The position numbers and the translations under genes are program-made. From NCBI GenBank assembly GCA_017446095.1, contig JAFSRN010000008.1, positions 124,001-188,000 on the forward strand: 64,000 nt of DNA, read 5' to 3'. Below, in pieces: positions 7,524-16,066 of the stretch (positions are counted from its first letter, which is position 1; every line of letters begins with the position of its first letter). The DNA comes from Eubacterium sp. GTDB lineage: Bacteria; Bacillota; Clostridia; Oscillospirales; Acutalibacteraceae. The notes beneath the pieces are model-generated. The model had not been told where the DNA came from and did not search any database. It saw only the letters and a program-made list of their open reading frames with translations.

Positions 7524-8126
7524 ATGAAAAAGTATTACTACACCGCAGGCATTACGGGGCTGGCAGTAAATTTTTTGCTGTTTGCAGTTAAACTTTATAT
7601 CGGCAACGCTTCGCTTTCGCTTACTATTTACTGCGATGCGATTAACAATCTGGGCGACACTTTTTCGTGCGCAGTTGCGATGCTCGGATTTGTGCTTGCC
7701 GTAAAGCTCGGCGACAAACGCTCACTCCGGGCGCAGAGCCTTGCCGCGTTTGTGATAAGCCTGATTATTGCGCTAACCGGTCTGTTTTTTGTTTACAGAG
7801 GGCTGGACAGACTGATGTACCCCGTTGCCGTTTCGTACACATACAAGTACGTTGCCGTTATCACGGGCACGATATTTGTAAAGTTAATACTCGGCGCGGT
7901 ATTTGTAAAACTAAACAAAAAAGCGCCCTCGCCGATTATCAGGGCGCTTGCGCTTGACAGCTTCCTCGACTGCTTTATTACGCTGTTCACGCTGATGAGC
8001 ACCGTGCTGATTGCAAAGATTAACTTTGCGTTTGACGCATATTTTGCATTTTTGTGCGGCACGGCAATCACGGTGGAAGCGGTGCGCTGTATAATTAAAG
8101 AGGCACGATTTTTAATTAACGAATAA
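7524..8126 (+). CDS. Cation diffusion facilitator-like membrane protein without cytosolic domain
   Basis: A 200-residue protein with five to six hydrophobic helices. The metal-site helices of the CDF family are visible: TM2 CDAINNLGDTF, where the usual His of HxxxD is replaced by Asn, and TM5 ALDSFLDCF with DxxxD. The approximately 80-residue C-terminal dimerisation domain of CDF proteins is absent. It may move a divalent cation against protons, but the Asn change leaves metal choice open. The RBS GAGGGG lies 10 bases upstream. The next gene starts 10 bp after its stop. Confidence 0.8.
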   Translation: MKKYYYTAGITGLAVNFLLFAVKLYIGNASLSLTIYCDAINNLGDTFSCAVAMLGFVLAVKLGDKRSLRAQSLAAFVISLIIALTGLFFVYRGLDRLMYPVAVSYTYKYVAVITGTIFVKLILGAVFVKLNKKAPSPIIRALALDSFLDCFITLFTLMSTVLIAKINFAFDAYFAFLCGTAITVEAVRCIIKEARFLINE

Positions 8127-8136
8127 GGGGAATCGT

Positions 8137-9444
8137 ATGGCTACTAAAGAAAAGACAAAGAAAGAGAAAAAAGAAAAAATAAAAAAGACCCCCAAGCAAA
8201 AACGCAGGGTTGCGCTTAAGGTATTTTTAAGCATTATTCTGATTATTGCGCTGCTTGCAGGCATACTTGCCGTGCTTAACCTTGTGGGCGTTAAGTCAAA
8301 CGCCGCGTTTGTGCGCGATAATATTGAGGCGGTTAAGTACGAAAAGCAGCTTAATCCCGAAAAGGACGACAAGGGCAGATACACCTTTGTTACCGACGAG
8401 GACTTTAAGGTGCTGCAGATTACGGACGTACATATCGGCGGCGGCGTGATGTCCTCTGCTAAAGACAGCGAGGCGCTTAACGCGGTTGCGGCAATGGTAA
8501 CTGCGGAAAAGCCCGACCTTGTGGTTGTTACGGGCGACGTTGCGTACCCCGTGCCGTATCAGGCAGGCACGTTTAATAACAAAGAGAGCGCAAAGCTTTT
8601 TGCCGACCTTATGGAAAAGCTTGGCGTTTACTGGTGCCTTGCATTCGGCAACCACGACACAGAGCTGTATTCCTACTACAACCGCGAGCAGATTTGCGCG
8701 ATGTACGAGAGCAGGGACTATCCGCACTGCCTTATGCAAGCCGGCGACAAGGACGTTGACGGCTACGGCAACTATGTTGTCAACATAAAGAACAGCGAGG
8801 GTAAAATCACGCAGAGCCTGTTTGTTTTTGACTCGCACTCATACGTTGACGGCGACTACTTCGGCATCCAGTGGAAGTACGACTGCGTGCACAAAAATCA
8901 GGTTGACTGGTACAAAAAGACGGTTAAAGAGCTTACCGACGAAAACGGCGGCGAGCAGCCGAAATCGCTTGCATTCTTCCACATTCCGCCGCAGGAAATG
9001 CGCGACGCGTACAAGGAATACAAGGACGCCGGCAACAAGGACACAGAAAACGTTAAGTATAAATACGGCAAGATTGCCGAGGGCGGCGAGATTATCTGCT
9101 GCAGCAATTACAACTACAAAATCTTTGACGCGTTCAGAACACACGGCACGCAGGGCGTGTTCTTCGGCCACGACCACCTGAACAATATGTCGCTCAACTA
9201 CAAGGGCGTTCAGCTGACATACGGCTATTCTATCGACTACCTTGCGTACGCCGGCATCAACAAGTACGGTCTGCAGCGCGGCTGCACTCCGATTACAATC
9301 AAGCCGGACGGCACGTTTGAACACACGCAGGAAAACTACTATCAGTCTAAGTACACACCCGTTAAAGACAAAGAGCCTGTTGACCTTGAGCATGAAATGG
9401 CTGACGAAACAGGCGGAGTTGACAATCCGTTTGCCGAAGAATAA
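8137..9444 (+). CDS. Membrane-anchored calcineurin-like metallophosphoesterase
   Basis: A 435-residue protein. The N-terminus is a very Lys-rich cytosolic tail, then a transmembrane anchor at about 29-50. The catalytic domain is outside the membrane and has all metallophosphatase blocks in order: LQITDVHIG, VVTGDVAY, AFGNHDTE, FFHIPPQE and FFGHDHLNN. It resembles the ICC/Dcr2 group of phosphohydrolases. The substrate is unknown. The 10-bp gap from the CDF-like gene points to co-transcription, and the enzyme itself needs divalent metals, which may explain the pairing. Confidence 0.88.
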   Translation: MATKEKTKKEKKEKIKKTPKQKRRVALKVFLSIILIIALLAGILAVLNLVGVKSNAAFVRDNIEAVKYEKQLNPEKDDKGRYTFVTDEDFKVLQITDVHIGGGVMSSAKDSEALNAVAAMVTAEKPDLVVVTGDVAYPVPYQAGTFNNKESAKLFADLMEKLGVYWCLAFGNHDTELYSYYNREQICAMYESRDYPHCLMQAGDKDVDGYGNYVVNIKNSEGKITQSLFVFDSHSYVDGDYFGIQWKYDCVHKNQVDWYKKTVKELTDENGGEQPKSLAFFHIPPQEMRDAYKEYKDAGNKDTENVKYKYGKIAEGGEIICCSNYNYKIFDAFRTHGTQGVFFGHDHLNNMSLNYKGVQLTYGYSIDYLAYAGINKYGLQRGCTPITIKPDGTFEHTQENYYQSKYTPVKDKEPVDLEHEMADETGGVDNPFAEE

Positions 9445-9509
9445 ATGCCGTAGGCGTTTGTTCTTCAGTTAGCAGTTGTTGGTTACTCACTGCGTTTGGA
9501 TAATAAGAC

Positions 9510-9578
9510 GGAACGATGTAGTCATCGTTCCCTACGATGGTACTAAATTTGTAGGGAGTGCTGACCACAGCACTCCGC
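9510..9578. repeat. Pair of GTAGGG-family hairpins, divergent orientation
   Basis: Left unit 9510-9535: GGAACGATGTAG, then TCATCGTTCCCTAC. Right unit 9551-9578: GTAGGGAGTGCTGACC, then ACAGCACTCCGC. Both fold into hairpins with unrelated arm sequences but the same GTAGGG end. Confidence 0.8.
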
Positions 9579-9610
9579 AATAAAATGAGTGTGAGCGAAG
9601 CTCACCCAAT

Positions 9611-9640
9611 CTGAAAACCGAAAACCGAAAACTGAAAACT
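9611..9640. repeat. Heptamer tandem repeat (CYGAAAA word)
   Basis: Four units with period exactly 7: CTGAAAA, CCGAAAA, CCGAAAA, CTGAAAA. It lies just before the bidirectional terminator. Confidence 0.75.
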
Positions 9641-9642
9641 AT

Positions 9643-9672
9643 AAAAGCGACCTATGGCCATAGGTCGCTTTT
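9643..9672. terminator. Bidirectional terminator between the phosphoesterase and fibronectin-III genes
   Basis: A perfect 15-bp palindrome: AAAAGCGACCTATGG (9643-9657) and its complement (9658-9672), with A-run and T-run ends serving both strands. It contains the stop codon of the minus-strand gene. Confidence 0.9.
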
Positions 9673-10800
9673 GTCATCCGTATACTTTTCAATTTTCGTA
9701 ATCGCGCCTTTAAACAGCTCGATATTATTGTAGTTGCCGCGCGTGCGGATAACCTTCGGAATCTTCGACTTTTCGCAGTAGAACTCAAGCACGTCCTTCG
9801 CCCTTGCATACTGGTTGGTCGAATTGGTGTGTTTGTTCGCCTTCTGGTCGCAGAGTACTACGTCAATCTGCACGCCGGTGTCAAACGTAATGCGGTACTT
9901 CTGACCGATGTTTGAGCCGTAGAACGAGCCCATTGCCACGCAGTAGCAGCCGTCCACCATGCGTACGCCGGTTTCGTCGTCCGTGTAGCACTTTTTGGAG
10001 TTAAGCATCTTGTACTGCGGCGTGCTCTTTGCGGTTACCGCCGTGTAGTAGGCAAAGGTTTTAACCTCGCCGCTGACGTCTGGCAGTTCCATTTCCTCAA
10101 GCGTAGTGGTATGCTCGACGTTTGAAAATCCGCTGTAGCAGGTCTTTTTCTTGCCGACTATACCGCGGTGCTCTACAGCGGCTTTAGCCTTGTAGTAGTA
10201 GGTCTTGGCGCCGTCCACCGTTTCGTCAATATAAAACTTTTTTCTGTAATCAACAGCGGCAATTTTTTCGTACTTCTCGCCCTTTTCCTTGCGGTAAATC
10301 TCTACCTTCGAGCCCTTTTGCGCGTCAAAAAGCTGAAGCTTAACTGCGTCGCTGTCCGTTTTTGTAATTTTGATACGCGGATCGTACATTCCCGTTGTGA
10401 AATCCTTGAAGCCGAGCAGCTCGCCCGTGGTGGAATTTATAAATCCGTATTCATATGTAGTGCTTGGAAGAAGATTTGTAAACTTGTGCGAAGTTTCGGT
10501 AGTTGTGAAATACGGTTCCCACTGCTGTTTGATTACGTTAAAACGGCATATTGTGTAACCGAAAATAATCTGGTCGCTACTCCAGGTAAGAGTTGCGCTT
10601 GTGGCGTCAATCTCTTTAACCGTAATCCTGAACGTACCTTCGTCCACCGGGTCTTCCTCTTTACCCATAGAAGTAAGCATATCAAAATTCGTCTGCACCT
10701 CGCTCGGCGTATGCGCAAGGCTGTTGATTGTGTCCTGCTTAAGCACATCCTCCGCCGCAAAAGCGGTGACGCTGCAGGGAACACAAAGCAGTACGCACAT
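9652..10800 (-). CDS. Secreted protein with fibronectin type III domains
   Basis: A 382-residue product from the first ATG, with a hydrophobic start ending in SVTAFAAED (signal peptidase-like site). FnIII-like modules are at about 55-140 (ITVKEIDATSATLTWSSDQ) and 145-235 (YYYKAKAAVEHRG). The remaining 150 residues match no family I know. The reading frame continues upstream of the ATG and adds the classical basic n-region TIKKFSIRLVTAI behind an ATA codon (10842-10840), which lies 4-5 bases after AAGGGA. Real translation may therefore begin there on a rare start codon. Function unknown; probably cell-surface or extracellular. Confidence 0.7.
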   Translation of the reverse strand: MCVLLCVPCSVTAFAAEDVLKQDTINSLAHTPSEVQTNFDMLTSMGKEEDPVDEGTFRITVKEIDATSATLTWSSDQIIFGYTICRFNVIKQQWEPYFTTTETSHKFTNLLPSTTYEYGFINSTTGELLGFKDFTTGMYDPRIKITKTDSDAVKLQLFDAQKGSKVEIYRKEKGEKYEKIAAVDYRKKFYIDETVDGAKTYYYKAKAAVEHRGIVGKKKTCYSGFSNVEHTTTLEEMELPDVSGEVKTFAYYTAVTAKSTPQYKMLNSKKCYTDDETGVRMVDGCYCVAMGSFYGSNIGQKYRITFDTGVQIDVVLCDQKANKHTNSTNQYARAKDVLEFYCEKSKIPKVIRTRGNYNNIELFKGAITKIEKYTDDKSDLWP

Positions 10801-10985
10801 TATCGCCGTAACAAGCCTTATACTAAACTTTTTGATAGTTATACGTCCCTTCGTTGTAACTGTTTTGTAATCAGTTGTTTTATAGCATATTTTTTGCGCT
10901 TTGTCAAATTTTTGCCGAGTTTATAAACAGTTGCGCCGCATTTGTCTATTATATATAATTAATACAGTATAATTTGCCGCGCCAC

Positions 10986-11013
10986 TTGACAAAAGCGAAA
11001 GTTGTCATATAAT
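10986..11013 (+). promoter_or_regulatory. Promoter of the FMN riboswitch/ribU unit
   Basis: TTGACA (10986-10991), 16-bp spacer, TATAAT (11008-11013). The start point is near 11020, just before the aptamer. Confidence 0.85.
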
Positions 11014-11027
11014 AGTATTGCAAATAT

Positions 11028-11150
11028 TTCGGGGCGGGGTGTGATTCCCCACCGGCAGTAAAGTCTGCGACTTCCGCACTGCGGAACTGATACGGTGAAA
11101 TTCCGTAACCGACGGTAATTGCTTTTGCATAAGTCCGGATGAGAGAAATA
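11028..11150 (+). promoter_or_regulatory. FMN riboswitch (RFN element)
   Basis: The conserved RFN blocks are all present in order: TTCGGGGCGGGGTG, CCCCACCGGCAGTAAAGTCT, GGTGAAATTCCGTAACCGAC, and AGTCCGGATGAGAGAA. The closing stem pairs the first and last blocks. Flavin mononucleotide binding should favour the terminator that follows and turn off ribU. Confidence 0.95.
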
Positions 11151-11171
11151 ATATTGTGCCTATGCAATATC

Positions 11172-11203
11172 GCCCCCGAATTGTCGGGGGCTTCTCTTTT
11201 TCT
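11172..11203 (+). terminator. Riboswitch-controlled terminator
   Basis: GCCCCCGA (11172-11179), loop ATTG, TCGGGGGC (11184-11191), then a T-rich tract. It lies between the aptamer and ribU and is the expression platform. Confidence 0.88.
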
Positions 11204-11234
11204 AATTTTTGATATTTGCAGAAAGAGGAAATTT

Positions 11235-11849
11235 ATGAGTAACACAGAAAAAAAGACTAAAAAATTCAACACGCGCCTTATAGCTGGCTGCGGTATGCTG
11301 TCGGCAATCGCATTTGTGCTGCAGCTGCTGGAGTTCCCCCTGCCTATGCTGATACCCGATTTTATCAAATTCGACTTTTCGGATTTGCCGGAGCTTATCG
11401 GTGCGTTTGCCTACGGACCGGTCGCAGGCATAGTGATAGCGATTGTAAAAAATCTGCTGCACGCACTGATTGCAACACACTCGTTTGGAGTCGGCGAGCT
11501 GTGCAACTGCATACTCGGCGCGGCGTTTGCAGGCGTTGCGGGGCTTGTTTACAAAAAGAAAAAGACTAAAAAGCGTGCGGCGCTCGGCGGCGTGCTTGGC
11601 GCAGCTTCAATGGCGGTAATCAGTTTTCCGTTCAACCTTTTTGTGGTTTATCCTTTTTACTACAACTTTATGCCAAAGGACGTAATCATCAAGGCGTACC
11701 ACACAATACTTCCGTTTGTTAACAGCATAGAGGTATCACTGCTCGTGTTCAACGTTCCGTTCACTCTTGTTAAGGGGCTAATCTGCGTTGGTATTACAAT
11801 GCTTATCTACCAGCCGCTGCGCCCAATATTAAAAGGAAAAACAGAATAA
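11235..11849 (+). CDS. ribU: Riboflavin ECF transporter substrate-binding component RibU
   Basis: The start is MSNTEKKTKK, with AGAGGA upstream. The 204-residue protein has about six membrane helices. The segment EFPLPMLIPDFIKFDFSDLP is the family flavin-site signature, followed by GPVAGIVIAIVKNLLH, a conserved ECF S-component region. It captures riboflavin and works with a shared EcfA-EcfA'-EcfT module that is not in this window. FMN riboswitch control fits the role. Confidence 0.95.
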   Translation: MSNTEKKTKKFNTRLIAGCGMLSAIAFVLQLLEFPLPMLIPDFIKFDFSDLPELIGAFAYGPVAGIVIAIVKNLLHALIATHSFGVGELCNCILGAAFAGVAGLVYKKKKTKKRAALGGVLGAASMAVISFPFNLFVVYPFYYNFMPKDVIIKAYHTILPFVNSIEVSLLVFNVPFTLVKGLICVGITMLIYQPLRPILKGKTE

Positions 11850-11867
11850 TCCATTTAACTTTTATTT

Positions 11868-11910
11868 AACCTTCCTGTTTATCATTGGGGTAAACAGGGA
11901 GGTTTTATTA
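11868..11910 (+). promoter_or_regulatory. Hairpin overlapping the ribosome-binding site of the HlyD-like gene
   Basis: AACCTTCCTGTTTA (11868-11881), a 9-base loop, and TAAACAGGGAGGTT (11891-11904) form a 14-bp stem with one G-U pair. The 3' arm contains the GGGAGG Shine-Dalgarno of the next gene (ATG 11910) and is followed by TTTTATT. It may end the ribU transcript, hide the RBS, or both. Confidence 0.65.
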
Positions 11911-13844
11911 TGAAAAGAATTAAGGCAATGTCAAAAAAGAAAAAGATAATAACCACCGTTATTTCCTTGGCGCTGGTTTTGGTAATCGCCGCTACGGCGA
12001 TACTTTTGCACGGCGGCAAAAGCAGCAAACAGTCGTACTCTTTTATCCGCACAACAACGCTGCAAAAGGGTACGCTTGAGGACAGCATTAGCGCAACTGG
12101 TACGGTTTCAAGCGCAAAGACGTCAAAGGTTACAACCGAACTGACTTACACCGTAAAGTCAATCAGCGTTTCCGTCGGCGACAAGGTGCGCAAGGGCGCA
12201 ACACTGATTACGCTTGACACCGACGAGCTTGAAAAGCAGATTGAAAAAGAGGAAAGCAATCTTGCAAAGCAGCTTTCTTCCGCGCAGACGCAGTACAACA
12301 GCGCGCTCAAATCCTACAACACGGCAAAGAGCAAGCTTTCGTCAAACGCGACAGAGCTTAAAAGCGCAAAGTCCGATTACAACTCTGCTAAAACACCGTA
12401 TAACAACGCGGTTGCAAGCCTCAAATCATACCAGTCGGCATACGACAGCGCGCTTACCGCATACAACAACGCAGGCGCAAAGTACAACACGGCGCTTGCA
12501 GCATACAACAAAGCAGTTACAAACTACAAGAGCGGCAAGATTTCCGCGGCTAAACTGCAAAAGTCGGCAAAGGCGTATATGACTGCGGTGCAGAATTACC
12601 TTGGCGGCTGCGCTGTGGGCACGGTTGATATTTCCGACAGCAGCTCATCATCAGGCGTAAGCACTTCTTCCTCTTCCACTGCAAACGCGGCAGGCGGACA
12701 AAACAACAGCGCAAATTCCATGAGCGCAGGCACGCAGACAACGTCATCATCAAGCGTTAAGGTTTCCAAAACTGCGACCGACATCTGCAAAGAGGTCGTT
12801 TCAAAAGTATACACGCTCACAGGCAAAACCCTTTCCGTTCCGAGCGGCACAAATACGCTGAGCAAACTTGCGGCAAAGGCTCAGGCGCTTCGCAACACAA
12901 AGGCGGCTTGCAACTACGATTCCCTTCAAAGCGCGTACGAAACCGCAAAGTCCGCGTACGAACAGGCACAGACTACCTATGAACAGTACGAAAACGAACT
13001 CTCACAGGCGGAAACCCAACTTTCGCAGGCAAAAACAGAACTTGAAAACGCGTCTACAAGCGACAACCTTGACGAGCTCAAATCGCAGCGCGATGAGTGC
13101 CAACTCAAGGCTGAACAGGACGGCACGGTTACCGCAATCAGCGCAACTGTGGGCTCTGCCTGCAATATGGAAGCAGCGGCTACAATACAGGATTTAGACT
13201 CTCTGCAGGTTGACATCACAATCAAAGAGGCGGACATCAATAACGCAAAAATCGGTCAGGCTTGCCACATCACGGACGACGCTTCAAGCGAAACGCTTGA
13301 CGGCAAGCTCACCCAGATTGACCCTACAAGTAACGAGGGCTCTTTCGGCGCAACCGTTACGATTACAAGCGAATCAACCGACATCCACGTTGGTATGAAC
13401 GCGTCTGTTGACATCATTGTTTCGTCAAGCGAGGACGTTTACCAGGTGCCGATTGACGCAGTCGGCGACGACAACGGCACAAGCTTTGTTTACCGCAAGA
13501 TTTCGGGCGAAGGCACCGATATGGAATTTGAAAAAATCAACGTTACCACAGGCGAATCCAACGATTACTATATCGAAATTTCGTCAGATGAGCTTGCCGA
13601 GGGAGATGTTGTACGCTCTAACGCAGACCTCAGCGAAGGTGTGGAAACCGTAAGCTCAGGCTCTTCCGATTCGTCCAATTCGGGCGGACTTCTTGCAGGT
13701 CTGTTCGGTGGCGGCGGTGGCAATATGCCGCAGGGCGGCGGTTCACCTCCGGATATGGGCGGCAGCTCAAACTCCGGCTCATCCTCAGGCGGCGATATGC
13801 CGTCACCCCCTTCAGGCGGAATGGGCGGTGGTAATAATGGCTAA
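11910..13844 (+). CDS. HlyD/MacA-type adaptor subunit of an ABC export system
   Basis: A 644-residue protein: N-terminal membrane anchor (about 14-36), split biotinyl-lipoyl/beta-barrel segments (VTTELTYTVKSISVSVGDKV and KAEQDGTVTAISATVGS), and a long helical hairpin rich in YNSA/YNTA repeats between about 110 and 400, interrupted by a Ser-rich insert near 250. A beta-barrel then ends in a Gly/Ser/Pro/Met-rich tail of about 60 residues. The stop overlaps the start of the ATPase gene by 8 bp. In a Gram-positive cell it would bridge membrane and wall. The cargo is unknown; such MacAB-like systems export peptides or drugs. Confidence 0.88.
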   Translation: MKRIKAMSKKKKIITTVISLALVLVIAATAILLHGGKSSKQSYSFIRTTTLQKGTLEDSISATGTVSSAKTSKVTTELTYTVKSISVSVGDKVRKGATLITLDTDELEKQIEKEESNLAKQLSSAQTQYNSALKSYNTAKSKLSSNATELKSAKSDYNSAKTPYNNAVASLKSYQSAYDSALTAYNNAGAKYNTALAAYNKAVTNYKSGKISAAKLQKSAKAYMTAVQNYLGGCAVGTVDISDSSSSSGVSTSSSSTANAAGGQNNSANSMSAGTQTTSSSSVKVSKTATDICKEVVSKVYTLTGKTLSVPSGTNTLSKLAAKAQALRNTKAACNYDSLQSAYETAKSAYEQAQTTYEQYENELSQAETQLSQAKTELENASTSDNLDELKSQRDECQLKAEQDGTVTAISATVGSACNMEAAATIQDLDSLQVDITIKEADINNAKIGQACHITDDASSETLDGKLTQIDPTSNEGSFGATVTITSESTDIHVGMNASVDIIVSSSEDVYQVPIDAVGDDNGTSFVYRKISGEGTDMEFEKINVTTGESNDYYIEISSDELAEGDVVRSNADLSEGVETVSSGSSDSSNSGGLLAGLFGGGGGNMPQGGGSPPDMGGSSNSGSSSGGDMPSPPSGGMGGGNNG

Positions 13845-14544
13845 CGCTATCATTCAGATGCAGGGCATCCGCAAAAGCTTTTTTATCGGTAAGCCCAACG
13901 AACTTGAGGTGCTTCACGGCATAGACCTCACTGTTAACGAAGGCGAATTCCTGGCGATTGTCGGCGAATCCGGCAGCGGCAAAAGTACGCTAATGAACAT
14001 CATCGGCGCGCTTGACAAATGCACAGAAGGCTCTTACTCGCTTGACGGCACGGACATCAATTCCGCAGGCGACAAGGAACTTTCCGCAATCAGGAACCGC
14101 CAGGTCGGCTTTGTTTTCCAGACCTTTAACCTTATCGGCAGGCAAAACGCGCTTAAAAACGTTGAACTGCCAATGCTCTACTGCGGCATTTCAAAAAGGG
14201 AGCGCACAGCGCGCGCAAAGGAGCTGCTTGCTGCGGTCGGTATGACCGAGCGCATGAAGCACCGCCCCAACGAGCTTTCGGGCGGTCAGAAGCAGCGTGT
14301 TGCAATCGCACGCGCAATGGCAAATAACCCGTCGATTATCCTTGCCGACGAGCCCACGGGCGCGCTTGACAGCAAGACTTCGGAAATAGTTATGGACATC
14401 TTCAAGCGCCTTAACACCGAAATGGGCAAAACCATTGTCCTTATCACCCACAACAACGAGCTTGCCGAACAGTGCGACAGGATTTTAACCCTGCGCGACG
14501 GTCAGTTTACTGATGAAAGGAGTGGTAAGTATGGCGTTATTTGA
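13837..14544 (+). CDS. ABC transporter ATPase, MacB/LolD type
   Basis: The start at [10 protein letters not shown] is chosen because it is the first Met of the domain, although it lies inside the end of the adaptor gene. The 235-residue ATPase shows Walker [10 protein letters not shown], the Q-loop [10 protein letters not shown], signature [14 protein letters not shown], Walker [13 protein letters not shown] and the H-loop LITHN. It powers the permease encoded next, with a 14-bp overlap. The start GGTGG context is modest, but the overlap fits coupled translation. Confidence 0.93.
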   Translation: MANAIIQMQGIRKSFFIGKPNELEVLHGIDLTVNEGEFLAIVGESGSGKSTLMNIIGALDKCTEGSYSLDGTDINSAGDKELSAIRNRQVGFVFQTFNLIGRQNALKNVELPMLYCGISKRERTARAKELLAAVGMTERMKHRPNELSGGQKQRVAIARAMANNPSIILADEPTGALDSKTSEIVMDIFKRLNTEMGKTIVLITHNNELAEQCDRILTLRDGQFTDERSGKYGVI

Positions 14545-15823
14545 AAACATTTTACTCGCTCTTGAGTCGCTGAAAATGAACCGCCTGCGCTCGATTTTAA
14601 CAATGCTCGGCATTATCATCGGCATAGGCTCGGTTATCGCAATCAGCACAGTCGGCTCATCGCTCACGGGTTATGTAAGCGACAGTATGACTGCGCTCGG
14701 CGCGTCGTCAATCAGCGTTTCGCTCACACAGAAGAGCAGCGATGACGACAGCGACACAACTACTTCAAGCAACAAAAAAGATTTCAGAATAAAGATGTTC
14801 GCGTCAGAAACACCCGACACATCGGACTTAATCACCGACCAGATGATTGAGGAATACATGGCGGCGTTCCCCGACGACGTTAAGTATGTGGAAAAAACCT
14901 GCTCTGCAGGCACGGCGACCTACGGCAGCGACGAAACAAGCGTTACCGTTACGGGCGTTGAGGGCGATTATCTGAAAGCCGAGGACATCAACCTGCTTTA
15001 CGGCAGATTTATTAAGGACAGCGACGGCGAGCGTATGCTTGCAGTTGTTGCCGACACGTTTGCGGAAAACACGCTTTCGCTCACGGCAAAGGACGCAGTA
15101 GGCGAATCCTTTACAGTCACAATCGACAATGCGCCGCAGAAGTTTTACATCGCAGGCGTGTATGAGTTTGAGAGCGAAACCGCTTCGTCCGACGAGGATT
15201 CCACCACGGACGAAACAACGGAAATGTACATTCCCATTTCCGCCGCACGTCACATCACAGGCTCAAGCGAAGGGTACCAGTCAATCAGCGTAAAAACAAG
15301 CGTTGACACCGACACCCTGACCTTCCTTGATACAACCAATTCCTTCTTTTCAGCTTATTATGCAAACAACGACACGTGGGATGTCGAAACCACTTCGCTT
15401 GAGTCTGTTATTTCCACTCTTACGGAAATGATAACCACAATAAGCTACGCAATCGCGGCAATCGCGGCAATCAGCCTGCTTGTAGGCGGTATAGGCGTTA
15501 TGAACATAATGCTTGTATCCATCAGCGAACGCACAAAGGAAATCGGTACACGCAAAGCGCTCGGCGCAACAAACGGCTCAATCCGTATGCAGTTTGTTAC
15601 TGAGGCAATGGTGATTTGCCTTGTAGGCGGAATCATCGGTATTTCGCTTGGTATGGCGCTCGGCGCGGGACTCAGCAAAATGCTTGGCTACACCGCGACA
15701 CCGAATATAACATCGATTATTACGGCAGTCGTCTTCTCGCTGCTTATCGGCTTGATTTTCGGCTACGCGCCGGCAAACAAGGCAGCGAAACTAAACCCAA
15801 TCGACGCATTGCGCTACGAATAA
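14531..15823 (+). CDS. ABC transporter permease, MacB/FtsX family
   Basis: The start [10 protein letters not shown] has AAAGGAGTGG upstream. The 430-residue protein has a first helix ([17 protein letters not shown]), a large extracellular MacB-type domain rich in Ser, Asp and Thr (about 40-300), and three C-terminal helices with [18 protein letters not shown], the FtsX signature loop that contacts the ATPase. It is the last gene of the three-gene exporter operon and is followed by a terminator. Confidence 0.93.
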   Translation: MALFENILLALESLKMNRLRSILTMLGIIIGIGSVIAISTVGSSLTGYVSDSMTALGASSISVSLTQKSSDDDSDTTTSSNKKDFRIKMFASETPDTSDLITDQMIEEYMAAFPDDVKYVEKTCSAGTATYGSDETSVTVTGVEGDYLKAEDINLLYGRFIKDSDGERMLAVVADTFAENTLSLTAKDAVGESFTVTIDNAPQKFYIAGVYEFESETASSDEDSTTDETTEMYIPISAARHITGSSEGYQSISVKTSVDTDTLTFLDTTNSFFSAYYANNDTWDVETTSLESVISTLTEMITTISYAIAAIAAISLLVGGIGVMNIMLVSISERTKEIGTRKALGATNGSIRMQFVTEAMVICLVGGIIGISLGMALGAGLSKMLGYTATPNITSIITAVVFSLLIGLIFGYAPANKAAKLNPIDALRYE

Positions 15824-15847
15824 AAAAAGCCCCGCTGGGCTTTTTTA
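15822..15847 (+). terminator. Terminator of the exporter operon
   Basis: AAAAAAAGCCC, loop CGCT, GGGCTTTTTT, starting in the stop codon of the permease gene. Confidence 0.88.
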
Positions 15848-15907
15848 GTGGACAGTGGTCAGTGGATAGTGAATAGTGCTGATACGGATTGGGAAATCCG
15901 CCCCTAC
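15847..15907. repeat. Heptamer repeat (AGTGGNC word) plus GTAGGG-family hairpin
   Basis: 15847-15880 has five period-7 units: AGTGGAC, AGTGGTC, AGTGGAT, AGTGAAT, AGTGCTG. 15885-15907 is a reverse-oriented hairpin unit, CGGATTGGGAAATCCG then CCCCTAC. Confidence 0.7.
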
Positions 15908-15918
15908 AAACTAATCAA

Positions 15919-15947
15919 TTGACACAAAACAATATTTCTGATATAAT
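15919..15947 (+). promoter_or_regulatory. Strong promoter of the 5S-like leader and NUDIX gene
   Basis: TTGACA (15919-15924), 17-bp spacer, TATAAT (15942-15947) with TG one base upstream. This near-consensus promoter is among the best in the window. Confidence 0.85.
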
Positions 15948-15953
15948 GTAACT

Positions 15954-16057
15954 GTCAGGTACACCTGTTCCCATTCCGAACACAGCGTAAAGGCTTGATA
16001 AATAATTATAAAAGATGCTGTTACATCGACCTGTCACTATGTGGCAGGTCTTTTTTT
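15954..16057 (+). ncRNA. Structured leader RNA with 5S-rRNA-like core and terminator
   Basis: About 8 nt after the predicted start point, ACACCTGTTCCCATTCCGAA and CACAG (15961-15985) reproduce the loop-B/helix-III/loop-C part of bacterial 5S rRNA. Related sequence fades within the next 15 nt. The 5S outer helix and the loop-E/helix-IV part are absent. A terminator GACCTGTCAC-TAT-GTGGCAGGTC plus T7 (16028-16057) follows. The NUDIX RBS begins directly after the T-run. It may be a short stable RNA, an attenuator, or an rRNA remnant. Confidence 0.55.
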
Positions 16058-16066
16058 GGAGGGAGT

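Noticed and set aside
10949-11368. 139-codon minus-strand frame
   Set aside because: It is antisense to the FMN riboswitch and the start of ribU.
15954-16057. A full 5S rRNA gene
   Set aside because: Only the central arm matches; outer helix and loop E are absent and no 16S or 23S sequence is nearby.
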